A stretch of 64,000 nucleotides of DNA from assembly GCA_947396885.1 (NCBI GenBank), contig OX377204.1:45619139-45683138 (forward strand), written 5' to 3'. A model generated the notes under the pieces. The model saw only the letters and a list, made by a program, of their open reading frames with translations, was not told where the DNA came from and searched no databases. A program made the position numbers and the translations under genes. The DNA is from Heligmosomoides polygyrus polygyrus (taxonomy: Eukaryota > Nematoda > Chromadorea > Rhabditida > Heligmosomidae). Positions within the stretch are counted from its first letter, which is position 1; each line of letters opens with the position of its first letter. Of the stretch, positions 25,801 through 38,600 are shown one piece after another.

Positions 25801-28800
25801 CTTCGGAAACGCTTGTTAAACACGTAAAGTTAGATGGTCCAAGAAATAACAATAGCAGAGAAATTACAAATCGAAAGCAGTCAACATTTGTAATCGACAA
25901 CCTATGTAGTATATCTCTTCGCTTTTGTAATATCATGCTTAGCCTCCCGTTAATTTCAAGAAACCTTAAGCAACTCTTAGTGATTCTTATTTAAAGACTT
26001 AGTTATGCAATGCTAGTTATCCTCCAGCTCTTTAAATACAACTTTAGCTATATTCGTGGAACTCAGGAAGTGTAAATGAAATCCTAAGTGCATAAGAGTA
26101 CCCCCGGATGCATACTATCTGTATGAGTAGGCTTAATGCTTCTGTCCCACGCAGGTTTGTTACAAACATGTGTGGCACAGAAGCATTAACCCAATTCTTA
26201 CAATATGCTCAGGAACTATGACAGCCGAACATGGAGAAGTATGCAGATCCATGTATGAGAGTTGAAAATGTGGTTGAAATTTGTTTTGGTTGAGGTGCTG
26301 AACCGGAATCTCCAATGATAAATCTCCTAAGGTAATTGCTACAGCATTCTGATGCCTGCAATCTTCGGTATGTTGATAGGGAGGGATCTTTCATGCATAT
26401 CGGCTTGTCAGCTGTTCTTTATGAGGTAGCTTCCGAAAGGTAGCTGCTGAATTTCTGCTTTCATTGAGAATTTTTTTTGCTTTTTTCCGCTGGTGAGTTT
26501 CATTTCAAGCACCCTATTTTGTGTTCGAAAGAAGCTGATCGCATCACGCATTCTTATTTATTCCTGTCCCAGCTAACATTCATTGCACATTTGGAACTGA
26601 CCATGAGATAAAAAAACAAAGTGCACATCTGACCATGAGTAGAGCGTCGTACAGAATGGCCCACTAGAACCGCAAAGCTGCCATTTAATTTGAAATTTCT
26701 TGAATGCCTGTCTAGCTTAACGTGTCGTGATTGTGCAGATCTGAGCAAGGTGCAGGAGCGATTCCAACGTCGTATGGAGCAGAAACGCAGAGCATCTATT
26801 GCTTCGGAATCCAAAGACAGCAGCGAACCAGGTTACTCCCTCATTTCAATGTCGTTTTATCGTCTTTCGTCTTTTCAACTATCCATCCGCCTGTCCCTGA
26901 CACCACCCTACTTCTTTTCCTCCCTGACATCACCCTACTATTTCTTTTCCGGGGAGCGTTTTCTTTACCAAGAATGTTTTTCGATGATTCTTTCAGTATT
27001 CTTGAACAAGACCGAAAACTAGAGGCAGAGTATGCCCCTCACACCGTTCCTCCAGACACCACCAAAACTCCAGCACCCTGTGCACGATTTCTAGGTCGAG
27101 AACGGACACCTGTGTCGGACTTCCTCGCACTGGATCCAAGCGATAGAGCCGTCTCCGCCTCACCGAACCTCAACTATCGCTTCAAGAAGCGGATGGGATC
27201 GTGGATAGCCGGCATGAAAGGTTCCTACTGCATGGGATAGTGCACGTTTGTGGCCAGCGTTCATCGCTGTCCAGTGCATGTGCCTCAGTTTGCCGTAACA
27301 CTGCTTGCTGTGGTAAACGAACGTCCACAAAGCTGGACCGGTGCGTCTCTCCTCCTTTCCATTAACACGCTTTCATGGAGCGCAAACGATTGTCAGCCTC
27401 GGTCAACGTAGAGATATAGAGAGTGTACTGCTTCCTTAGCCTAATAGGGGGAGTCAACGTTCGCGGCGCTTGCGTCGTTCAAAAGACGAGCGACTGCGGA
27501 TCTCTTTGAAAGGCACGCCAGATAAAGCGAGACGAGCACACGACAACATCCTTTGGTGTTGATTCCTGGGGAACTGGGAGGAGTCCAAAACCATAGCAGC
27601 TATCAGATATTTGATGAACAGCCATCTTGATGACTGCGAGACTTAGCTGCCTAATGATACAATAACATACCCAATTTTTATACAATTTCGCAAAATTTTG
27701 GGCGAGACCATGTCAACAATGACAGTGCTCACTAACCAATTCATTAGGGTGATTTAAAACTTCGTTCACCTTTTCAGTAATCATTTTAAAGCGAACGAAG
27801 TCATAAGGGGGAACGTTATTCAACAAGCTAAAATCTGTTGCATTGCGCTGTTCAAACCCCTCGTTTTCCAAGTTGTTCGTTTCTTCAACAATACAAAGTC
27901 TTGCTTGTGGTTTGCGAAGGGCAACTTCGACGTTCCTTAGTTCGGAAGACGATAGCGCAGAGCGTGTACTGTAACATAACTAAAGAAGTTAGATGCCATC
28001 CCAATCTTTCACATTCTCTTTCGCTTCTTTGACTGACTACCCTGGAGTATTATTCTGCTGCACAGGGATGCGCTGAATAGAGCAAGGAAACTGCTTCCTG
28101 ACTTGGATTGGCGCCGAAGTGGATTACTTCTTCAAAATTCCATCAAATACGTGTCCAAGCATTCCTGGAGAGCCCTGTGTTTTAGCAGCAGATATCGGAA
28201 CCTTCCAGTCCAGCTACCTTTTCTTTCAACGAGATGTTGTGAGATAATCCCTAATTTCACTGTAGTACCCAATCCTTAGATTAAAATGATTCTCCGTGGA
28301 GTATTCTCTTCTTGCCAACCACTGCTCACCCGCGGCGAACTGTGCGTGTGGCCGTTTAATGCTGTCAGCGAAGCTTTCTGAGGACTACTGCAGGAGTGGG
28401 ATCAGGAGCGGGTTACAATGCTTTGGAATCCATTGAGAATGACCTAGCAGAACTTGAGGTCATTTCTGAGNNNNNNNNNNNNNNNNNNNNNNNNNNNNNN
28501 NNNNNNNNNNNNNNNNNNNNNNNNNNNNNNNNNNNNNNNNNNNNNNNNNNNNNNNNNNNNNNNNNNNNNNNNNNNNNNNNNNNNNNNNNNNNNNNNNNNN
28601 NNNNNNNNNNNNNNNNNNNNNNNNNNNNNNNNNNNNNNNNNNNNNNNNNNNNNNNNNNNNNNNNNNNNNNAACATGAAACACAACAACATAACAATCTTA
28701 TTTAAAGGACAATAATATTCAAAACAACGAAACAAACTAACAAGCTCCAAACCAACAACAACTAAAACATGTTTTGTTTCGCCTCTACATCCATACAAAA

Positions 28801-31800
28801 CATGATTATAATTAGTCACCCCGAGGCTCATCAGTGAAGAAGGTGACTAATTAATTTAGTTGTTAGTACTGTATTAGGAGATTTTTTTAAATTTGTGTCT
28901 ATAAATTGTACTAACAATTAAATTTTACAAACGAAATCATATTAAACGCTCATGTTCTAATACAAGTGTACCATAATTCAAAACTATTAACACATTGTTA
29001 CTAACCACTAAATAAATTTTATATAATTATGTAATAAATATACAAGTCGAAGTCGAGTTTTGGGTGGATTAGGCACACTCTAGGACAATTGGAGTCAGTG
29101 CTGCGGACGTCCCAGCATGCTTCGAGTGCAGTTTTCGCTAATGTTGTTTTATTTCTTTTATTATATACGTCGTAGGAGGCGCTCAAACACAGCGGCAAAC
29201 ATAGTAGACATACAGTAGCAAAGAGTCACAACAGGCAATTAGCGCAAAAAAAGCTTACTGAAAATGGTCGATAAAAGTGCAGTCGAAAAATAAGAACATA
29301 CATAACGAATAAGAACATGATATCTAATCTTCAAGGTTCTATGTATTTCCAACTTTCTGCTTTCTCTTCTTTATGAATAAGGGGATAAATCCTTTGCTCA
29401 ACGGTTCTGAATACTGCCGAAGCCAATAGGTGAAAGCAGCAGACATAGTGACTCCAACATTAGTGAGAAAAGAAAAAACAGACCGGATGAAAAAAAAACA
29501 TTTCAGAGCTGCCTATGAGACTATGAGATCTAACTTACTATCCTTCAAGTGTAACGGTGAAAGAATGAATTAAAGACAACGCTAAAAAAGAGCCCATTGT
29601 TCTATTAGGCACTGTAGGCTGAACAAAAGAAAATCGCGGTATTCAATCGGCGGTTGACGACTCATGAAAGAAGGATCCACCAGTTCACTAGAAAACAGTA
29701 TGTTAAAAGCAATTCTCCTTGAAATTGAGATCGCCCAGAAAGGCAAGAGTCACCAACCTGCGTCTGAACACTGAGCCCAATTGAGCTTAGAAGATATCAA
29801 CGGGTAAGGGACAGAACCATCTAGAACACCGGTAAAACACAATATTGAATAGCTTATCTCTGCTAGCACGCTGGAGTCTACGGTAAGAGATACAGAACCT
29901 ATTTCTCCTTTAACTAACGGGCGGAAAAAAACGCAGTACTTGCTCTCTGAGAGATTCACCTCGTTTTTGATAATGCGAAAGCAAAAAAGACCAGGTCAAA
30001 TATTACCCTGCGTACTTGAAGTGACAGAAGTTTAAGAAGCTTCAGATGATTTTAGCTAGGGAGGAGAAGGCGATCCGTAGGATTCGAACTGGTACCATAA
30101 AAGCCTTGTAAAAAGCTTCTGTTTTTTCTTGATTTTGAGCACATAGTTTCTTGTTTTGGGGCTCAATAAAGCGACCAGTATTCCAAGTGGGGCAATACGT
30201 ATGACTTGTATAGGCGCACCAATATTTAACCATCGGAACATTTAACATTGCGAGAAATCAAGAAAAGCGCTGAGTATATTTTCAGTACAATGAAGTCTAT
30301 GTAAGATCTGAATTCGAGCGTGGGTTGCGTGGGTTCAAAGGAAACTCCCGAGTCCTTAACAGTGCGACAGCTGGATAAAAGCACACTACCAAATTCATAA
30401 TCCACTGGTTCTAAGGTTCTAACATGCATCACCTGACATTTATTTAAATTGAAGGGAATTTCCCATTCAGATGCCCATGCAAGCATTTTTTTCAATAGCA
30501 TTATTCAATGCCTGTCTTACTTCTGCTGATTATTCGAGATATACGATCCGTAAAGCTTTTTGTCGTCAGAATAGGCTTGAACTCTGACAAGAGGCGACGT
30601 TTTAAGTGATAGTGGGAAATCGCTAGTATAGAGGATAAAGAGTAACGGCGACAAGACCTCCCCTTGAGGGACGCCACTAGGACAACGGTAAATACTAGAA
30701 AAGCTACTATTTATTCTAACATCGCGAAGATAAGATATTAGCCACTGCAACAGACTGCCAGAAATACCAGCTTGCTGAAGCTTACTAACAAGTTTTAAGT
30801 GCCATACCTTACCGAAAGCTTCTGAGAAATCAAAATTTTAGAATGTTAGCAACACTGGCATGCACAACATAAGTAAAGGAGAGAATTTTTTAAAAATAAA
30901 CCAGATGGATATCAACTATCTCTTACAAGGAGAGCCTCCAAAGTGGCGGTGAGCTTTTGTGATGATCGAAAAAAGCGTGTGGATGCGTGAGCGCGAAGTT
31001 CATGATGCCCTCCTGCCACCCAGCCCAATATGGTCGGTTGGCGTAGGGGTAGTGTTGTAGGTTCACAGGCATGGTTGTTGTTCCTTTCTCCCTTGCACTG
31101 GGGTTTTTGCACTTTGCGATTAATCGTTAGTGGAATCCTTTATCCCCATTTCCAACACATTTTTGAACAAAAACACGGCAACAAATGTCGTTTACGTTCA
31201 TCGAGCTCTTTGAAAGAAGAAAGGTGAGAATTTTTTTACTTCCAGCTTAAGCAAGTAAAAAGGTGGTGCCAGATTCGTGATCAGCACCTCAAATAACCAC
31301 CACGCACAAAGTTTGGGTGATGTTAGTGCCTCCGACCTCATCGCCACCACTCAAGCTTGGGCCTAGAGCGGGCGTTGCGCCTCGGTCTTCATAGTCAAAC
31401 AAGGGCGATTATTGAGGTGTGAAGCCATTCGAGGTCGAAACTAATTGAACACGTTAAGCGGTGGAGGGCTACACAGAAAGTAAAATATCGGTGCTACTAC
31501 GTCCTTTTTTGTACGAGTGGTAGATAGAAGCGTAGATGTTCAGCTTGGGATCAGTTCATTTCATCAGCTATTCTTACCAGTTGGTTACTACAATTTCGAC
31601 TCCATCCATGTAAAGAATATAACACAATTTGTTATCTATAACACTCTCTCATCCTGAAACTGCTTTACTGTTCGAAAATCAAAAGGGGCCCATGCACTGT
31701 ACTAGCGTACTGGCGTACAGCGTACTAGCGAGGAAAGAAAATAGTTATTCATACTTTGGTTACGGGGTGTTACTTGGAGTACTGATCATGAATCTGACAT

Positions 31801-32579
31801 CGGTTTGTGGATTTCCAGTTTTCTTATGACAGGTTAGAGAAGGTGTGATTATGTGCGGGTGGTGAGCTCGGACGCACCAATTTCGCCCAAACTTTGTGGC
31901 TGGGGGTTATTTGGGTGCTGAACACGAATCTGACATCAGTTTTTTTTTTCTTGCTTCACCTAGAAGACAAAAATTCTCACCTTTCCCCTTCCAAAGAGCT
32001 CGATGAACGTAGACGACATTTGTTGCCGTGTTTTTGATCAAAAATGTGTTGGATAAAGATATGGGGATAAAGGGTCCACTGACGATAAATCGCAAAATAC
32101 AAGAACAACGATACAAGGGAGAATCGAGCCCACAACCATGCACATGCGATGCCACAACACTACCACTACACCAACCGACCACATTGGGGTGGGTGGCAGC
32201 AGGGCGCCATAAACTTCGCGCTCACGCGCCTACACGCTTTTTTCGACCACAAAAGAGCATTTCGAAAAAAGTGACTAAGGTTTTGGACTTCCCACACGGA
32301 GCACTACATCCTGTAAAAATTGCATCGCAAAAGCTCACCGCCAGTTTGGAGGCTCTCCTTGTTAGAAGACATGGTGTAGAATGAAAGCAAATAGAGGCTG
32401 CTTAAAAAAACATTATTACTATTTGATGAATGACAAAGGTACTACCACTCGCAGCAAAGCACTGTAGCTTATTTTGAACTGTAGAAAGGCAATATTCTGC
32501 GCAGCTTCCATTATTTCAAGAACGCGCCGTGCATTTGTCCAAAGGACGCAGTGTTTACTTATTGATACTTAGATGACAT

Positions 32580-32642
<63 letters not shown>

Positions 32643-35600
32643 TTCAAGGACGTGTCATACAATACACGTTGATTAAAATAGAGGAAAGGAAATCAAATGA
32701 AACCAGGACATATCAAACACAAGGCTCAAGAAATGGCCGCCAAATAAAGCCCAACACTAAATAGCTTAATTAGAGAAATCTATGAGCAATGAATGACCCA
32801 ACCATAAGAGCCGGATGTGACATCTGTGTGAAGTTTTCGGATTCACCAAGCAAACAGTTGAGCTCCCTGAGATTCCCATAGGTGAGGAAGCTTGACCTAG
32901 CCTGCGTCCTTGCAACAGAGACATGGATTCTAAGTTTCCCCTTTCTATCCTAGTATATTTAAGCGAAAACAGCGAAAACGGTCGTTTGTCTGTGAGTTTG
33001 TTTGTTTGCACATAAGTGGTGGAGGAGTGTGTTGGGGGGAAGTGTGGGGATGGGGCGGGGGGGGGGGGGGTGCAACGTGCCTGGTGATTCAGTAGACGTG
33101 CCGAACACGTTGCCCTTTTGGATGATCTAGCTGCCACTTATTCTACTATATATAAGCGTTGCACAGAAGTACTGAGCATTATAAAGCAGTGACGTTACTG
33201 GACGATCCGGAAAGAACGAATATTGTAAACTTACGGAAGTGAAGAACGAATTCATGCAAAAGTACGCAGCAAGATTCTAAGTTTTACAAAAATTGATTTG
33301 GCACTCATAGCACGACCCATCCCCTACGCGACGCGGGAGTATACCAAACACTTTTCCGTTAGTTAGTGATATTGCAAGGTCGCGCGAAGCGCGCAATTGC
33401 GAGAGACGCCGTTAGGCGTATCGGAACATACGTTTCTAGATGGTGGAGACTTGAAGAATGGCAGCGGGTCAACTGCAACGGTTTTAGTCAGAATTTTTAA
33501 CAACATGAGCTAGTCAGCCTTCTTTCTTCCGGAACACAGATTATGAAGACCGAGCAACTTTGATCCGTTCGGCAAATCACAATATTGAAGCAGATTGCAT
33601 CTCATAAACAGCTTACGTGTATAATTACCCTGAACGCTTTCTAACAAACCGATATCCATCTTTTTATTGGGGATGAACACGGTTGTGCCACATTCTACAA
33701 TGGGCCGCACGCAAATTTTGTATGTTCGCAAGAGCGTCTGCAGGTCGTTCGTTTTTAATATCCCAAATAAGTTATAAGTTTGGAAATTTGCTTTCTTAAC
33801 CAACGCTTTATGGTGCTCATCAAACCTGAGATCTGTTAATATTAAGAAACCTAGATCCCGAAAGGCAGAGACCGTCTTCAGCAACACTACTCTTAGACTG
33901 TACGCTGATTGGGAAACTTGATTTCTCGTTCCGACTGTAAAACTATAAGATCTTTCTGGAGCAAGAGGTAGTTCCCATATTTTTGCCCACCCATTCACGC
34001 ATTCGATCGCTGACTGTATCACACTACAGTCTTGAAAATTTTCGATCTCCTTGTAAATGTTGTCTGCGTACATTTTGCAGGCAGCCCCAACTCGAGCAAT
34101 TTTAGCTGGTAGTTCAAATGTATATGAGGGAAATAACAATGGCAATAGAACCCCGCCTTAAGGTACACCACTGTGAGCAGAATATATGTTTGAATACTCT
34201 TGTCTTTCTTTGACCTGATAGGTTCTGTGAGGAAACTCTGGATCCAAACCAGAATCATAGGATGGAAGCAGCTTATCTATTGGAACCTTGTCGAAAGTTT
34301 TCAAAAAATCAAAATACACAACATCGGTGCGATGACCTCTTTCAACGGCAGCAGTCCAGTTGTTTAGCGAAGTAAGCACCGCAGTTTCGACTGATCTGCC
34401 GTTCATAAATCCAAATTGATTTTCAGAAATTACCCTTCTTTTCCGATGTTATTAATCCATCAAGCAAAACATTTCATGTCTGAGACAGTCACCATTTTTT
34501 TCGCCTATGGGAAGATATTGTTCGTTTCGCCATCGACGGAAGAAAACGCGCATCCACTATGTTCTACATCCTATTTTAAGGAAATGGAAGTGGGTCGAAT
34601 ATGCGATAGAAAGAGAAATAGGAGATAATCAACTGCATAATTCATGGCCCCTACTGTTTCTCAAAATTTGAAGCTGCTGCTGTCCAGTAACATCCTTCTT
34701 CATCGAAAATTAACGTGCTTACCCAAATTTTTAATTTGAATCAAACTTCCCCGTTTGTGCCTTGGAGCTCCTGTAGAAATCTTATGTGAAAAAAATGTTG
34801 CTCAAAATAAAGGCCTTGGAGTAAAAATTTAAATTATCGAACGTCCTTCAATTGCAAATCTTCGTGCATTATTATTGGATTTTAAATTACTAGCAAAACA
34901 ACCACCGTGATGGCTTGTGCCTATAATAACCTAGGCCGTAATGTCGTAATGTGAATGTCAGGACGCCAAAGATTCAGTTGCATTTAACTCTCGGAATGAA
35001 AGGAACCAAATTTCGTAGGTTCAATAAAAGTAAATCTAGGCAAGATACCTCGACACCGTAAGATTTTCCCTCTCCAAAAGAAAGACATAAAGCCTTGCAG
35101 TAGTTAAACAACGAAGGCTTTTATGGATATTCTAACAGTGTTAAGCCATAAAATAATAGTTTTTGGGACACCCCACACTACTCATTTCTTCAAATGGCTT
35201 TGATTGTCAGACCACATTTTTGCAAATTTCCTGTTGTGGCAGACGAATGCGGGGTCTCCTACACAGTTCCTTCGCACCAACCCCCTGCCCTGATAAAGGG
35301 CTAAACAATGGAGCGGGAAGTCTTTCCGAAGATCTGCATTTCCCTCCCTGCATAGCGAGCATCAATGAGTCGTTTGGCGAGTCCAAATCCTCACTAGTTC
35401 CAGTAATTTCAGGGAATCGTTGATCGAATGATCCGAAATGCGAACACCAAGCTGATGCTGGGCACTTCCTCCTGGCGCGAGCAGTTCATCGACGCATTAA
35501 CCATTAGTGCTGGTGCATTTTACGTTATTCCAATACTGCGCCTACTCATTAGGCCATATTCCAGATGACGATGAAGACGAAGAAGACGTAGAGGAAGGAG

Positions 35601-38600
35601 AGGAGGTAGAGCAGAAGACTCCACCCAGCTGCTTTGACTACGTGATGCATTTCCTTACGATGCCGTGGAAGCTGATCTTCGCCACTATTCCTCCAACAGG
35701 TACATCCAGCCAGCTATACATCCCTATTTCTTCTTACCTGTGTGCAAACAAGACTGCTGTTGAAGAAGGCTTCTACAGAACTCAGGACAAGCTTGTCCGT
35801 CTCTATGTTAGAGAAGCTGCACAAAACATCAGCCTATTCGTTCCTAGAACGTGACAGATTACACCAAAGCTCCGAACGCATAGGTTCTGTTTGTTTGTTT
35901 TTTGTCAGAGAAGGGCAGTGCTGCGTTGTCTAGGCGATGGAACGGTACGGGTTCAATTTCCCAAAAAAATCTGCTAGAAATAATTTATCAACAAACAAGA
36001 CTGATTACTAGCAGGAAACGGAGAGGCAGAATGTTTCAGACTATTGGGGAGGATGGGCGTGCTTCGTCATCTCCATCTTCATGATTGGCGTCCTGACTGC
36101 GGTTATCGGCGATTTAGCCTCCCAGTTTGGTTGCTGGGTCGGGCTCAAGGACTCCGTCACTGCCATCTCCTTTGTCGCCCTCGGCACTTCAGTCCCTGGT
36201 AAGTAAATCCACTTCGCGTTCTTCAGCGGTCTATGCCGTTTGTATAAGCATAGTGTAAAGAAGCAGGATGAGGGACCTTGCCTGCGGCAGTCGCAGTGTA
36301 GTCGCATGTGATCTGCAACGTGGAAATTAAGGCGCCTGGACGCGTTTAGTGGAAAGTGGCAGGTACACGTGAAGATAACCAGAAGCTTTCCTGCCGCCAC
36401 AACAATTCTGACTACGAGAGGCCCTTCTGTTAGCTACAGAAGGGGCTCATAATGTTACTATACGTTCTCACCTCAAGCCTAGATGACCTTCCTGAGTAGA
36501 AGGGAGCAAAACGGAGCCAACAAATGTTTTCCAAACTAACAAGCGGGTCACATTTTAAAAACTCGGAAAAACTAATTTTCGTGCTAAAAAGGTTACGATG
36601 ACTTTCTGGATGAAGTTATTAGTCTCCGGCTCCAAAAAGGACCGTCTGAATTCTTATACAATTCTTATTCTTTTGGTCTAACAAATGGCTTTTGGCTTAT
36701 TTGAACGTGCGAAACGTAGCAACTATTGGTTTGTCATGAAAAGAGATTGCGCCGCGACCTCGCCAAGCGCGTCACTTCACCTGATTGATAATGCAGGTGC
36801 TGTCTACTTGTAGCTGCAGACCGGAATATCGAGTGATTTTTGCTAACATTCTCTGGTACCATTCCTTAACGCGCAACTCCACGTGAAAGCAATTTATGCC
36901 ACAGTTAAATAAAATTAATATCATAATGAGAGAGTGCATGGAGCAATCTACTCGAATAACATACGATAAAATTTCTGCTTTCCTCCATTTCGAAATAAGT
37001 CCACAAACGGTCTTTTATCTGAAAGAGTAAGAATTTTACACTATTCAGGCTATCGGCGTCGTTCGCAGAGAGCATAGACATTTTCAAAGAAAGGCTATTT
37101 TAATTTTTTAAATCACAAATTTATTTTGACCTCATAGGGAATGTCTGTTTCGATGTGGAAATACGCTCTCTTAAATAGATATGAAAAATGTTCAGTTTCA
37201 CATGAAAAGGGTACTTGTGCTGCGAAGCCTGTCTATGTTCGCGAGCGGGCTGATGATCGAAACGGCTGATGGAAACGAACACCAGGCTTTGCACCACGCC
37301 TCACTGATAGCTGAGAACTTACCGAGAACCACTACAATTAGACCAGTCCTTTTTCTCACTTAGATACGTTCGCGTCGAAGGTGTCGGCTGTGCAGGACAA
37401 GTACGCGGACAACTCGATTGGAAACGTGACCGGCTCTAACGCTGTGAACGTCTTCCTTGGCATCGGAATCGCGTGGTCGCTGGCTGCCATTTACCACTTC
37501 TTCAACGGAACGAAGTGAGCTATCTTTAATCACTAACCTCATCTCCCTGAGTCCATTAGGCTGAGCACCTACAATACCGCTCCTGCCTTTTGGTTTTTGG
37601 GCGAAATAGACGGAAAAAACCGCCGTTTCCGCCGCTTTTCCATAACTCCCTTTAAAGTTCCTCGATCAGAAAATAATTGCAACCATTCGAACCCACTCTG
37701 GATGACCTATCCAATGATGTAAGTAGCATTTAGAGGTTCTTAAAAAATTTGTTTCGGTGACCTATATAGTCTCGACGGCGGCGGCCTCCCTTCGCCGCTC
37801 GAGATAATTGCCCCCACAGGGAATATCTCCCTGGCTGATCAGAATAAGCATTTTCTAAACAAATTTCTTGTCTTCCACCTGTGGTACGTTCTGCATGGTG
37901 CACCTTTTCGTGGCTAATGAAAAGTCATGATCATTTTGATCTACTTTTTTCCTAAAATTGCCTCATCTGGCCCGCCAACTTTTTGGAAGTCGTCCGATTT
38001 CATGAGCTCCCACTTGGTCTCGGCTTCGTCCATGGAAGCTCAAGGGCTAGTCCTTAACTTAGGTAAGGATGATCTGGAATATAGTTCAGAGAAAACGATA
38101 ACAATAAAGCGATTCGAAAACTATCAGCTGCCAAATCCACCCATAGGGTCAACTGTTGATGGGAAATGTGATTTTTGCCAAATCAAGTGGACGATAGAAG
38201 CCTCGCCTTCAGGAGGACAGACTGCAAAAAGAGAGGTTCACGGCAGTGCTCTATCACCATTCACTTGTGGCCTCCTTGGCTTGGTAGTGGATTGTAACAC
38301 ATGCATAGAAGCGGCCAAACTTCGTAGGAGGCGTGAAATGGCTCCGGCACAATTTCGGCTGAAAAAGTTGCTCCAGAATGGAAAACTTTCTCCACCAGTG
38401 ATTTCCCCAGTGAATTCTGAGTCGAATAATGTTACATTCTAAACTTTTCGATTATTTTAACCATTTCCTGAAATTCTGTGATTGCTCGCCTGTCTGTGGG
38501 GTGCGGTCTGAGCCGTGATTAGGGCGGCCGCTGCTCTACCACCATAGTGACCTCACACGACCCTTTGTTGCCTAATGCCACCTAATGTAGACTACTGCCT

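Noticed and set aside
26731..27240. 169-codon frame across exon 16 and the intron behind it
   Set aside because: Its first part is in a different frame from the NCX exon and passes through pyrimidine-rich intron. Only the last part (from about 27000) looks coding.
28671..28831. Short frames around the N gap
   Set aside because: They are artefacts of reading through undetermined bases.
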